NCBI GenBank assembly: GCA_038214685.1
Contig: JBBQRO010000001.1
Span: 24,067 to 88,066, forward strand
Length of the DNA: 64,000 nucleotides
Direction: 5' to 3'
Source of the DNA: CADCTB01 sp038214685
GTDB lineage: Bacteria; Actinomycetota; Acidimicrobiia; Acidimicrobiales; AC-14
The position numbers and the translations under genes were made by a program. Positions 18,122-29,267 of this stretch are shown piece after piece (position 1 is the stretch's first letter; each line of letters begins with the position of its first letter). Under the pieces are notes generated by a model. It did not search any database. It saw nothing but the letters and a program-made list of their open reading frames with translations, and was not told the DNA's origin.

Positions 18122-18579
18122 TGCCCACCGTCCTGCTCCTGTCGGGGCCCAACCTGAACCTCCTGGGGATCCGCGAGCCCGACATCTACGGGGCGGCCAC
18201 CCTCGACGACCACGTGGTAACGGCCACTGCCGTCGCCTCCGACCTGGGGTTGGAGTTGGAGCACCTGCAATCGAACCACGAGGGGGCGCTGGTCGAGGCG
18301 GTGCACGGGGCGCAGGGGCGGGTGGCCGCCGTCATCGTGAACGCCGCGGCCCTGACCCACTACTCCTGGTCGTTGCGCGACGCCCTCGCCGCCTTCGAAG
18401 GCCCGGTGGTGGAGCTGCACCTGTCCAACACTGCGGCCCGGGAGCCCTGGCGGCACATCTCGGTCGTGACCCCTGTGGCCACCGGGGTCATCTCCGGCTT
18501 CGGGGGCCACGGCTACCGGCTGGCCGTCGAGGCCGTGGGCCTCCTCCTTTCCGAGAGTGGGCGATCCGGTGCCGCATAG
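18121..18579 (+). CDS. aroQ: 3-dehydroquinate dehydratase, type II
   Basis: 152 residues of the dodecameric type II enzyme. The N-terminal GPNLNLLGIREPDIYG carries the catalytic Tyr and the flexible-loop Arg; HYSWSLRDAL and VELHLSNTAARE hold substrate-binding residues. The last codons (SESGRSGAA) and the TAG stop at 18577-18579 fall inside family A repeat copy 3, so the repeat supplies the C-terminal residues and stop. This suggests repeat insertion at the gene end. Confidence 0.93.
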   Translation: MPTVLLLSGPNLNLLGIREPDIYGAATLDDHVVTATAVASDLGLELEHLQSNHEGALVEAVHGAQGRVAAVIVNAAALTHYSWSLRDALAAFEGPVVELHLSNTAAREPWRHISVVTPVATGVISGFGGHGYRLAVEAVGLLLSESGRSGAA

Positions 18580-18603
18580 CGCTGCGAATCGCCCACTCTC
18601 CGG
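18551..18603 (+). repeat. Family A palindromic repeat, copy 3 (aroQ 3' end)
   Basis: Left arm CCGAGAGTGGGCGATCCG and right arm CGAATCGCCCACTCTCCGG, with the aroQ stop codon in the loop. The outer CCG/CGG extends pairing beyond the other copies. Confidence 0.8.
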
Positions 18604-18631
18604 TATCCCATCACCGGGCGGGAGTGAGAGA

Positions 18632-19741
18632 GTGGCCGTCATGAAGCCCATGGACGTGGCGTCGCGCATCCCCCGGCTGCGCCAGCGGTTCGACGAGGCC
18701 GGCTGCGACGCCCTCCTGGTCACCCGCCTGGTCAACATCCGGTACCTCACCGGCTTCACCGGCTCGGCCGCGCTCCTGCTGGTGCGGCCCGATGAGCTGG
18801 TCTTCGTGACCGACGGCCGATATCGCGACCAGTCGGCGCTGGAGCTGGGCCAGGCCGGTGTCGAGGCCCGCATTCGGGTCGGCCTCACCGCCGGCAGCCA
18901 GAAGGAGTACCTGCAGGAGGAGGCCGGCGGCGTGGCCCGGCTCGGGCTGGAGGCGGCGGCGGTCACCTGGGCCCAGCAGCGCAAGTTCGACGGCGAGTGG
19001 TTTCCCGACGCCGAGCTGGTGGCCACCGACGCACTGGTGGAGGAGCTGCGCACGATCAAGGACGCCGGCGAGGTCGAACGCATGGCCGCGGCGGCAACCA
19101 TCGCCGATGAGGCCCTGGCCCGGGTGCGCCACCGCCTGGCCGAGCACCCGACCGAGGAGGAGTTCGCCCTCGAGCTGGACTTCGAGATGCGCCGGGGCGG
19201 GGCGTCGGCGCCCTCGTTCGACACCATCGTCGCCTCCGGGCCCAACGGGGCCAAGCCCCATCACCGCCCGAGCGCGCGGCGCATCGAGGCCGGCGAGCTC
19301 GTCGTCGTCGACTTCGGGGCCATCGTGGAGGGCTACTGCTCCGACATGACACGAACCCTGTGCGTGGGAGAGCCGGCCTCGGCCACCGCCCGGCGCATGG
19401 TCGACGTGGTGGCTGCGAGTCAGCAGGCAGGTGTTGACGCGGTGCGGGCCGGCGCCGAGGGCAAGGCGGTCGACGAGGTGTGCCGGGCCGTCATCGCCGA
19501 GGCCGGGTGGGCCGACGCCTTCCTCCACAGCACCGGCCACGGCGTGGGCCTGGAGATCCACGAGGACCCGCGGGTGGCCTCCACCTCGACCGATACCCTG
19601 GTGGCCGGCCACGTCGTCACGGTGGAGCCCGGGGTGTACCTGGCCGAGTACGGCGGTGTCCGCATCGAGGACACCGTGGTCGTCACCGACGAGGGCTGCA
19701 CCGTCCTCACCAACGCCACCAAGGAGCTTGTCGTCCTGTGA
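18632..19741 (+). CDS. pepQ: M24 family Xaa-Pro aminopeptidase/dipeptidase
   Basis: 369 residues: an N-terminal creatinase-type domain (about 1-125) followed by the pita-bread catalytic domain. Metal ligands are visible in VVDFGAIVEGYCSDMTRT, GHGVGLEIHEDP and TVEPGVYL. It is expected to remove N-terminal residues before proline or to split X-Pro dipeptides. GTG 18632 is preceded by GGGAGTGAGA; ATG 18641 and 18650 are alternatives. It is coupled to efp by GTGA, the usual pepQ-efp pairing. Confidence 0.88.
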   Translation: MAVMKPMDVASRIPRLRQRFDEAGCDALLVTRLVNIRYLTGFTGSAALLLVRPDELVFVTDGRYRDQSALELGQAGVEARIRVGLTAGSQKEYLQEEAGGVARLGLEAAAVTWAQQRKFDGEWFPDAELVATDALVEELRTIKDAGEVERMAAAATIADEALARVRHRLAEHPTEEEFALELDFEMRRGGASAPSFDTIVASGPNGAKPHHRPSARRIEAGELVVVDFGAIVEGYCSDMTRTLCVGEPASATARRMVDVVAASQQAGVDAVRAGAEGKAVDEVCRAVIAEAGWADAFLHSTGHGVGLEIHEDPRVASTSTDTLVAGHVVTVEPGVYLAEYGGVRIEDTVVVTDEGCTVLTNATKELVVL

Positions 19742-20298
19742 ACGTCTCGACCAACGACCTGCGCAACGGCATGGCCCTCGACCTGCCCGAGGGGCTCTTC
19801 ACGGTGGTCGAGTTCCAGCACGTCAAGCCGGGCAAGGGCGGCGCCTTCGTGCGCACCAAGCTCAAGAATGTCCGCACCGGGGCGGTGCTCGACCGCACCT
19901 ACCGCTCCGATGAGAAGCTCGAGCAGGCCGTGATCGACAAGCGGGAGATGCAGTACCTCTACCGCGAGAGCGTCCACTACGTGTTCATGGACAACGTGTC
20001 CTACGACCAGATGAACGTCGACGAGCCCACCCTGGGCGAGGCCACCAGCTACCTGCGAGAGGGCGACTCGGCGGTGTTGCAGATCTACAACGACCAGGTG
20101 GTGGGGGTGGACCTGCCGGCGTCGGTGGAGCTGAGCGTGGCCGAGACCGAGCCGGGTGTACAGGGCGACCGGGTGTCCGGTGCCCGTAAGCCGGCCACGC
20201 TGGAAACCGGCCTCGTCGTGCAGGTCCCCCTGTTCGTCAACCCCGGTGACCGCATCAAGGTCGACACCCGCAGCGGCGACTATCTGACGCGTGTCTAG
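19738..20298 (+). CDS. efp: Translation elongation factor P
   Basis: 186 residues, three beta-barrel domains. EF-P binds stalled ribosomes and promotes peptide bond formation at polyproline stretches. The tip loop reads KPGKGGAF (about residues 30-37), where most actinobacteria have KPGKGPAF; the tip lysine is retained. No modification genes are nearby, consistent with actinobacterial EF-P acting unmodified. GTG 19738 overlaps the pepQ stop. Confidence 0.95.
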   Translation: MNVSTNDLRNGMALDLPEGLFTVVEFQHVKPGKGGAFVRTKLKNVRTGAVLDRTYRSDEKLEQAVIDKREMQYLYRESVHYVFMDNVSYDQMNVDEPTLGEATSYLREGDSAVLQIYNDQVVGVDLPASVELSVAETEPGVQGDRVSGARKPATLETGLVVQVPLFVNPGDRIKVDTRSGDYLTRV

Positions 20299-20300
20299 GC

Positions 20301-20807
20301 GTGCCTGAGCCGGCGGGGAGCCGCCGCCAGGCCCGGGAGCGGGCCCTGTCACTGCTGTATGAGGCCGAGAGCAAGGACGTCGCCCCCGCCGCGGTCCTGG
20401 CCGCGCTGCCGGTCGAGCCGGACGCATTCGCGGTCGAGGTGGTGACGGGCGTCGGCCTGCACATGGGCGAGCTCGACGGACTCATCACCGGCTACGCCAA
20501 GGACTGGACCATCGAGCGGATGCCGGCCCTCGACCGGGCCCTGCTTCGCATGGGCATCTTCGAGCTGCTGCACCGGCCCGACGTGCCCACGGGGGCGGTC
20601 ATCTCCGAGGCGGTCGAGCTGGCCCAGCGCTTCTCCACCGACGAGTCGAGCCGTTTCGTGAACGGCATGCTGGCCCGCATCGCCGAGGCGGTTCGCCCTT
20701 CACAACGTGAACCGGTGGATCCGGAAGCTATCGGTCCCGACCCGGCTGAAGATCACCATGCGCCGGCCGGCCAGGTGGTCGAGGACGGCCTCCACCAGCA
20801 ACGGTGA
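20301..20807 (+). CDS. nusB: Transcription antitermination factor NusB
   Basis: 168 residues. The helical NusB core runs to about residue 132 (RQARERALSLLYE ... SSRFVNGMLARIAEAV). NusB binds boxA RNA with S10 in rRNA antitermination. The last ~36 residues are a hydrophilic tail beyond the usual end, and their codons overlap the 3' end of a convergent - strand gene by 108 nt. This suggests the original stop was lost and the frame extended. GTG start 2 nt after efp. Confidence 0.9.
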   Translation: MPEPAGSRRQARERALSLLYEAESKDVAPAAVLAALPVEPDAFAVEVVTGVGLHMGELDGLITGYAKDWTIERMPALDRALLRMGIFELLHRPDVPTGAVISEAVELAQRFSTDESSRFVNGMLARIAEAVRPSQREPVDPEAIGPDPAEDHHAPAGQVVEDGLHQQR

Positions 20808-21146
20808 CTCGCCGAGTTCGGCGCCCAGCGCCAGGGCGACGTTGGGCTCGACGCCGTCGAGCACGTCGAGCAGCCGCTCGGTGAGGTCGGCCAGGTCGGC
20901 CCGGAACCGGGTGGCGTAGGCCCACACCCCGGACTGGGTCAGGGCCAGCAGCGCCACCTTGTCGTCGTAGTCCCGCATCTGCACCAGCTTCTGCTCCCGC
21001 AGCTCGACCAGTCCGCCGAACCACGCGTCGTGGGTGAGGCCCTGCGCCTCGCAGGCGGCTCTGACGGCGGCCGAATCGAGCATCTTGTGGCCGGCGGCGA
21101 GGGCCTGATCGCCGGCGACACGAAGTACATCGTCAGTGTGCGACAT
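20700..21146 (-). CDS. Conserved-looking protein of unknown function
   Basis: 148 residues, not recognised. Predicted largely helical and acidic, with a winged-helix-like central part (DAWFGGLVELREQKLVQMRD) and a C-terminal VIFSRVGTDSFRIHRF. No signal peptide or membrane helix. It is one of only three - strand genes, converging on and overlapping nusB by 108 nt. Its start lies 16 nt from that of the divergent Uma2-type gene, so the two probably share a control region. Codon bias is normal, and the - frame continues past the nusB core, which supports a real gene. Confidence 0.6.
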   Translation of the reverse strand: MSHTDDVLRVAGDQALAAGHKMLDSAAVRAACEAQGLTHDAWFGGLVELREQKLVQMRDYDDKVALLALTQSGVWAYATRFRADLADLTERLLDVLDGVEPNVALALGAELGESPLLVEAVLDHLAGRRMVIFSRVGTDSFRIHRFTL

Positions 21147-21150
21147 TGGC

Positions 21151-21156
21151 TATTCT
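21151..21156 (+). promoter_or_regulatory. Putative -10 hexamer of the Uma2-type gene
   Basis: TATTCT ends 6 nt before GTG 21163, the leaderless geometry seen throughout the window. It falls in the 16-nt space between two divergent starts. Confidence 0.5.
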
Positions 21157-21162
21157 GGGGAG

Positions 21163-21705
21163 GTGGCTCTCAGCCCCACCACGTACCGGTTCACGGTGAA
21201 GGACTATCACCGCATGGCCGAGGCTGACATCTTCGATCCCGAGGACCGCGTCGAGCTGCTCGACGGGGAGGTGCTCGCGATGTCAGCGATCGGCAGCCGA
21301 CACGCCGGATGCGTGAATCGACTGAACCACCTCCTCGTCCATGGGGTAGGGGACCGGGCTGTGGTCGCCGTGCAGAATCCCATTCAGATCGGCGACTTCT
21401 CCGAGCCAGAACCCGATCTGGTGCTGCTCCGGCCGAGGCCAGATTTCTACGCCGACAGTCACGGCCAACCACGCGACGTGCTTCTCGCCATCGAGGTTGC
21501 CGAGTCGTCGCTGGCGTACGACCTGCTGCGCAAGGCGCCGCTGTACGTCGCCGGCGGTGTCAAGGAGGTCTGGGTGATCGATCTCACGGCGGCGGTGATC
21601 CACGTCACGACCTCCGATGGCACCCGCCAGCTCCGGGCCGGGGACTCGCTCGCCCCCCTTGCGTTCCCCGATCTGGTTCTCGAGGTCTCGGCCATCCTTC
21701 CCTGA
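21163..21705 (+). CDS. Uma2 family (DUF820) PD-(D/E)XK nuclease-fold protein
   Basis: 180 residues from GTG 21163; an upstream GTG at 21136 would add nine residues. Family features: YRFTVKDYHRMAEADIF, VELLDGEVLAMS, the core PEPDLVLLRP and LLAIEVAESSLAYDLLRKAPLYVAGGVKEVWVID, i.e. the D...ExA...YD..K pattern of the restriction-endonuclease-like fold. Many genomes carry multiple Uma2 copies of unproven function. It lies just upstream of the pyr leader and ends at TGA 21703-21705. Confidence 0.82.
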   Translation: MALSPTTYRFTVKDYHRMAEADIFDPEDRVELLDGEVLAMSAIGSRHAGCVNRLNHLLVHGVGDRAVVAVQNPIQIGDFSEPEPDLVLLRPRPDFYADSHGQPRDVLLAIEVAESSLAYDLLRKAPLYVAGGVKEVWVIDLTAAVIHVTTSDGTRQLRAGDSLAPLAFPDLVLEVSAILP

Positions 21706-21710
21706 CGCGA

Positions 21711-21716
21711 TAGTCT
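21711..21716 (+). promoter_or_regulatory. Possible -10 hexamer of the pyr operon
   Basis: TAGTCT six nt after the Uma2 stop. A start near 21723 would give a ~53-nt leader carrying the PyrR loop and a Shine-Dalgarno sequence before ATG 21776. The -35 is poor. Confidence 0.4.
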
Positions 21717-21733
21717 CGGAGCGAGCCGTTAAC

Positions 21734-21765
21734 GCCGGTCCTGTGAGGCTGGCACGGAAGAGGAG
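21734..21765 (+). promoter_or_regulatory. PyrR-binding RNA loop and Shine-Dalgarno sequence of the pyr operon
   Basis: GCCGGTCCTGTGAGGCTGGC (21734-21753) folds into a 7-bp stem with the hexaloop CUGUGA. This fits the PyrR-binding consensus ARUCCNGNGAGGYU, missing only its first A. The Shine-Dalgarno AAGAGGAG (21758-21765) follows by 4 nt and lies 10 nt before ATG 21776. PyrR bound to this loop would be well placed to block ribosome access, as described for mycobacterial pyr operons. Confidence 0.8.
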
Positions 21766-21775
21766 CCGACCCCGC

Positions 21776-22351
21776 ATGGCCGAGCGAGAGCGCGCAGCGA
21801 CGCCCCCGTACGGGGGCGTTTTCTCTGCCCGCAGCCAGGTGATGGACGCCGAGGACCTGCGCCGGGCGGTCACCCGCATCGCCCACGAGATCGTCGAGCG
21901 CAACCACGGCCTTGACAGCGTGGTGCTCATCGGCCTGCAGACCGGTGGCGTACCCCTCGCCCGGCGGCTGGCTGAGGCCCTCTCCCGCATCGAGAAGGTG
22001 GAGGTCTCCTCGGGCAGCATCGACGTCGCCCTCTTCCGCGACGACATCGGCTTGCGGCCGGTGCTCCCCGAGGCGGTGACCGACATCCCGTTCGACGTGA
22101 CCGGCCTGACCGTGGTGCTGGTCGACGACGTGCTGTTCACCGGCCGGACGGTACGGGCCGCCCTCGACGCCCTCAATGCCTACGGCCGGCCCCGGGCCGT
22201 CCAGCTGGCGGTGATGGTCGACCGGGGCCATCGGGAGCTGCCGATCCGCCCCGATTACGTGGGCAAGAACCTCCCTACCCGGATCGACGAGATCGTCGAC
22301 GTCCGCGACGACGGCGTCGACGTGGGCGAGAAGCGGCTGAGCGGTCGTTGA
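21776..22351 (+). CDS. pyrR: Bifunctional pyr operon regulator / uracil phosphoribosyltransferase PyrR
   Basis: 191 residues from ATG 21776, which has a strong Shine-Dalgarno; ATG 21842 would give 169 residues. The conserved domain starts at SQVMDAEDLRRAVTRIAHEI, and the SQV before the second ATG matches family members, favouring the longer form. The PRPP loop VLVDDVLFTGRTVRAALDA and VDRGHRELPIRPDYVGKN are diagnostic. PyrR senses UMP/UTP and binds pyr leader RNA. With the longer start, an intrinsic-terminator-like hairpin lies inside codons 9-17. It shares TTGA with pyrB. Confidence 0.92.
   Translation: MAERERAATPPYGGVFSARSQVMDAEDLRRAVTRIAHEIVERNHGLDSVVLIGLQTGGVPLARRLAEALSRIEKVEVSSGSIDVALFRDDIGLRPVLPEAVTDIPFDVTGLTVVLVDDVLFTGRTVRAALDALNAYGRPRAVQLAVMVDRGHRELPIRPDYVGKNLPTRIDEIVDVRDDGVDVGEKRLSGR
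21800..21826 (+). terminator. Attenuator-type intrinsic terminator in the pyrR 5' region
   Basis: ACGCCCCCGTACGGGGGCGT is a perfect 20-nt palindrome (8-bp stem, GTAC loop) followed directly by TTTTCTCT. T tracts like this are rare in the window. It lies 47 nt downstream of the PyrR loop and between the two candidate pyrR starts. Confidence 0.72.
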
Positions 22352-23265
22352 AGGACCTTCTTTCGATCGCCGATCTCGGGGCGGACGGGATTGAAGAGGT
22401 CATGCGGGTCACCGACTCTTTCGTGGAGGTGTCGGAGAGGGCGATTCCCCGGGTTCCGGCGCTGCGGGGCAGGACGGTGGTGTCGCTGTTCTACGAGGAG
22501 TCCACGAGGACCCGGCTCTCCTTCGAGATGGCGGCCAAGCGCCTGTCCGCCGACACCATGAACTTCTCGGTGTCCACCTCGTCGGCCAAGAAGGGCGAGT
22601 CCCTGCGCGACACCTGTCAGACCATCGAAGCCATGGGAATCGACGCCCTCGTCGTGCGCCACGGCTCCGCCGGCGTGCCCTGGCAGGTTGCGTCGTGGGT
22701 CGGGTGCCCGGTGATCAACGCCGGCGACGGCTGGCACGAGCACCCCACCCAAGCCCTCCTCGACTGCTACACGATCCGGAGCCGGCGTGGGTCGATCGAG
22801 GGGTTGCGCATCGCCTTGGTGGGCGACGTGAAGCACTCCCGGGTGGCCCGGTCCAACGTCCTCGCCTTCGCGTTGCTGGGGGCGCAGGTCACTATCGTCG
22901 CCCCGCCGACGCTGCTGCCTCCGAGCCTGGCCGGGTGGCCGGTGGAGGTCAGCTTCGATCTCGACAGCGTGCTCCCGAAGGTCGACGTGGTGTACCTGCT
23001 GCGCATGCAGGCCGAGCGCCAGAGCGAGGCGCTGCTTCCGTCGCTGCGCGAGTACACCTCACGCTACGGCCTCACCAGGGACCGGGTGGCGATGCTCCTC
23101 GACGACGCCATCGTCATGCATCCCGGGCCGATCAACCGGGGCGTCGAGATAGCGGCCGACGTGGCCGACCTGCCCCGCTCGCTCATCACCCGCCAAGTGG
23201 CCAACGGCGTCGCCGTGCGCATGGCGGTCCTTTTCCTGCTTCTTGGATCGGAGCCCCGTGCCTGA
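22348..23265 (+). CDS. pyrB: Aspartate carbamoyltransferase catalytic subunit
   Basis: 305 residues. It makes N-carbamoylaspartate from carbamoyl phosphate and aspartate, the committed pyrimidine step. The carbamoyl-phosphate signature FYEESTRTRLSFE lies near residues 50-62; the catalytic SAKKGES loop is near 79, HPTQALLD near 134, and the aspartate-loop RMQAER near 215. TTG start within TTGA at the pyrR stop. No pyrI regulatory subunit is present, consistent with control through PyrR. Confidence 0.95.
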   Translation: MKDLLSIADLGADGIEEVMRVTDSFVEVSERAIPRVPALRGRTVVSLFYEESTRTRLSFEMAAKRLSADTMNFSVSTSSAKKGESLRDTCQTIEAMGIDALVVRHGSAGVPWQVASWVGCPVINAGDGWHEHPTQALLDCYTIRSRRGSIEGLRIALVGDVKHSRVARSNVLAFALLGAQVTIVAPPTLLPPSLAGWPVEVSFDLDSVLPKVDVVYLLRMQAERQSEALLPSLREYTSRYGLTRDRVAMLLDDAIVMHPGPINRGVEIAADVADLPRSLITRQVANGVAVRMAVLFLLLGSEPRA

Positions 23266-24550
23266 CCCGACCTCGGTGTTGCTCAAAGGCGGGCGGGTGA
23301 TCGACGCCACTGGGGAGCGCATGGCCGACGTGCTCGTGGCCGGCGGCCGGATCGTGTCGGTAGGTCCTGATCTCGACGTCCCCGCCGGCGCCACCGTGCT
23401 CGACGCCGCGGGCTGCGTCGTGGCGCCCGGCCTGGTCGACCTCCACACCCACCTGCGCCAGCCGGGCCGGGAGGAGGCGGAGACGGTGGAGACCGGCGCC
23501 CGGGCTGCGGCCCTCGGCGGCTACACCGCAGTGGTGGCCATGCCCAACACCGAGCCCGCTCTCGACAGCGCGGCGGCAGTCCGGGAGGTGCTCGAGCTCG
23601 GGCTCGCCGCCATGTGCGACGTGCGGGTCGCCGGCGCCATCACCCACGGCCGGCTCGGCCGGGAGCTGGCCCCGATGGGCGAGATGGCGGACCTGGGTGT
23701 CCGCCTGTTCACCGACGACGGTGACGGCGTGGCGGACGCCGGCCTCATGCGCCGGGCGCTCGAGTACGCCTCGGCGCTGGGCGTCACCCTGGCCCAGCAC
23801 TGCGAGGACAAGGTGCTCGCCGCCGGAGGTCACATGAACGAAGGGGAGTGGTCGAGCCGCCTCGGCGTGCCGGGGCAGCCGGCCGAGGCGGAGGAGGTGA
23901 TGGTCGGGCGCGACATCGCCCTGGCCCGACTCACCGGCGGCCGCATCCACTTCCTGCACCTGTCGACGGCCGGATCGGTGGCTGCCGTACGAGCGGCCAG
24001 GGCCGAGGGGCTGTCCGTCACCGCCGAAGCCGCGCCCCACCACTTCACCCTCACCGACGCCGCCGTGGCCGGCTTCGACACGGTCTTCAAGGTGAACCCG
24101 CCCCTGCGGACCGCCGCCGACGTGGCCGCGGTCAAGGCCGGCCTGGCCGACGGCACCATCGACGCCATCGCCACCGACCACGCCCCCCACGCCGCGGAGG
24201 ACAAGGAAGTGCCCTTCGACCAGGCCCGCCCCGGCATGCTCGGTCTCGAGACCGCGCTGGCCCTGGCCCTGACCGAGCTCGACCTGCCCGTGGCGAAGGT
24301 GCTGGCGCTGCTCTCCTGGAACCCGGCCCGCATCGCCGGCATCGAGTCGGCCCACGGAGGGCCGTTGGCCGAGGGCCGGCCGGCAAACCTCTGTGTGTTC
24401 GACCCGGCCGCCACCTGGGTCGTCGATCCCGACGCCCTGGCCAGCCGCTCCCGAAACACGCCCTACGCCGGCCGAAAGCTCACCGGCCGTGTCCGCCACA
24501 CCGTGCTGCGGGGCGAACCCGTGGTTGTCGACGGACGGGCAGTGCGATGA
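23258..24550 (+). CDS. pyrC: Dihydroorotase
   Basis: 430 residues, amidohydrolase fold, class I dihydroorotase. Zinc ligands appear in DLHTHLRQPG near residue 64, and ATDHAPHAAEDK near residue 307 is the C-terminal signature. It closes carbamoylaspartate to dihydroorotate. GTG 23258 is chosen, with GGATCGGAG upstream; TTG 23243 is an alternative adding five residues. It overlaps pyrB by 8 nt and carA by ATGA. Confidence 0.94.
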   Translation: MPDPTSVLLKGGRVIDATGERMADVLVAGGRIVSVGPDLDVPAGATVLDAAGCVVAPGLVDLHTHLRQPGREEAETVETGARAAALGGYTAVVAMPNTEPALDSAAAVREVLELGLAAMCDVRVAGAITHGRLGRELAPMGEMADLGVRLFTDDGDGVADAGLMRRALEYASALGVTLAQHCEDKVLAAGGHMNEGEWSSRLGVPGQPAEAEEVMVGRDIALARLTGGRIHFLHLSTAGSVAAVRAARAEGLSVTAEAAPHHFTLTDAAVAGFDTVFKVNPPLRTAADVAAVKAGLADGTIDAIATDHAPHAAEDKEVPFDQARPGMLGLETALALALTELDLPVAKVLALLSWNPARIAGIESAHGGPLAEGRPANLCVFDPAATWVVDPDALASRSRNTPYAGRKLTGRVRHTVLRGEPVVVDGRAVR

Positions 24551-25698
24551 CCCCCGCAGCAACTGGTGACGGTTTTACACGCTCTGGCGTGTCGGATCGT
24601 CACCAGAACGAGCCGGTGGAGGCCCTCTTGGTGCTGGCCGACGGCACCGTGTTCGAGGGCGAGGCCATGGGCGCGGACGTGGAAGTGGCCACCGGCGAGG
24701 TGGTGTTCAACACCGTCCTCTCCGGCTACCAGGAGGTCATCACCGACCCGTCCTACGCCGGCCAGGTCATCGCCTTCACCTACCCCCACATTGGCAACTA
24801 CGGGATCAGCGAGGCCGACTCGGAGAGCGCCCGCCCGTTCTGCCGGGGCGTGATTGTCCGCGAGCTGGCCCGGCGACCCTCGAACTGGCGCTCCACCGTC
24901 GACCTCGCCACCTGGCTGGCCACCCACGGCGTGCCGGGCATCACGGGGATCGACACCCGCCGCCTCACCCGCCACATCCGGGAGGCGGGCTCGATGCCGT
25001 GCGCCTTCGGGACAGCGGAGGAGACCACGCTCAAGGCGGCCGCCGCGGCCGAGCGGGGGACCGACGGCGTCGACCTGGTGGCGGGCGTGACCACGCCTGT
25101 GCGCTACACCGTCGGCGACGGCGCGCTGCGGGTTGTGGCGTTCGATTACGGCATCAAGCGCAGCATCCTGCGCATCCTCGGCGAGATCGCCACCGTGGAG
25201 GTCGTTCCCGCCGACACACCCGCCCACGAGCTGCTCTTCAATCCCCCCGACGGCGTCTTTCTCTCGAACGGCCCGGGCGACCCGAGCGCGCTCGGGTACG
25301 CGGTCGGGCACATCGGCACCATGCTGGGGCAGGTGCCGATCTTCGGGATCTGCCTCGGGCATCAGCTGCTGGCCACCGCTCTGGGAGCCGAGACCTACAA
25401 GCTGCCCTTCGGCCACCACGGCGGCAACCACCCGGTGAAGCGGCTACGCGACAATGCAGTGGAGATCACCAGCCAGAACCACAGCTACGCGGTCACGATG
25501 GGCTCGGTATCCGACGCCGATGTCACCCACGTGAATCTCAACGACGGGGTCATCGAGGGCATCCGGTGCCGCGACCTCCCGGCGTTCAGCGTGCAGTACC
25601 ACCCCGAGGCGGGGCCCGGCCCCCACGACGCCCGCTACCTGTTCAAGGAGTTCGAGGATCTGATGCGTGCGCACAAGGCCGGCGGCGGCCTGTACTGA
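24547..25698 (+). CDS. carA: Carbamoyl-phosphate synthase small (glutaminase) subunit
   Basis: 383 residues from ATG 24547. The recognisable domain starts EALLVLADGTVFEGEAMG, so GTG 24616 is a credible alternative that would remove 23 atypical residues encoded by a large hairpin. The C-terminal class I amidotransferase domain has GICLGHQLLATALG with the nucleophilic Cys near residue 269, and QYHPEAGPGPHD with the His and Glu partners. It supplies ammonia from glutamine to CarB for both the pyrimidine and arginine pathways. Confidence 0.94.
   Translation: MTPAATGDGFTRSGVSDRHQNEPVEALLVLADGTVFEGEAMGADVEVATGEVVFNTVLSGYQEVITDPSYAGQVIAFTYPHIGNYGISEADSESARPFCRGVIVRELARRPSNWRSTVDLATWLATHGVPGITGIDTRRLTRHIREAGSMPCAFGTAEETTLKAAAAAERGTDGVDLVAGVTTPVRYTVGDGALRVVAFDYGIKRSILRILGEIATVEVVPADTPAHELLFNPPDGVFLSNGPGDPSALGYAVGHIGTMLGQVPIFGICLGHQLLATALGAETYKLPFGHHGGNHPVKRLRDNAVEITSQNHSYAVTMGSVSDADVTHVNLNDGVIEGIRCRDLPAFSVQYHPEAGPGPHDARYLFKEFEDLMRAHKAGGGLY
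24563..24606 (+). promoter_or_regulatory. 44-bp nested hairpin at the pyrC-carA junction
   Basis: Outer arms CTGGTGACG (24563-24571) and CGTCACCAG (24598-24606) pair perfectly. Inner arms ACACGC and GCGTGT close a TCTG tetraloop, and GTTTT/CGGAT form an internal loop. It lies between the pyrC stop and the plausible carA start at GTG 24616. Confidence 0.6.
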
Positions 25699-25744
25699 TG
25701 TTCTGGTCGCTGCGGTCCTTCTCTTCGCCCCGGTCCTCGCTCTG

Positions 25745-29101
<3,357 letters not shown>

Positions 29102-29130
29102 TTTCGCCTTCGCAGCCGGAGGCTGCTCGG

Positions 29131-29211
29131 CGAGTTGATCGAGCTCGGTCGGCCGGCGGAGCCGGCTCTCCCTCGCCGTTCCTTTCTGGCCGGCGGCCAG
29201 GGAGGCCGCCT
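29131..29211 (+). repeat. Family C intergenic element, copy 1 (carB-pyrD)
   Basis: Shares ordered blocks with 49576-49659: GAGTTGATCG(A/T)GCTC, GGCCGGCGGAGCCGGC and TCCTTTC(C/T)GGCCGGC or close to it, then GGCCGCCT. GCCGGCGGAGCCGGC is itself a near-perfect palindrome. The whole carB-pyrD gap (29102-29267) holds this element and a small hairpin CGCAGCC-GGA-GGCTGC, and no other gene. Confidence 0.65.
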
Positions 29212-29267
29212 GACGTCGGCTTCGGCGGCCGTCGGCGGAGGGTCCTCCCTTGCGGGTAGGCGTCGAA

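Noticed and set aside
25667..25744. carB start at 25667
   Set aside because: It overlaps carA and adds an atypical hydrophobic stretch; ATG 25745 gives the standard N-terminus.
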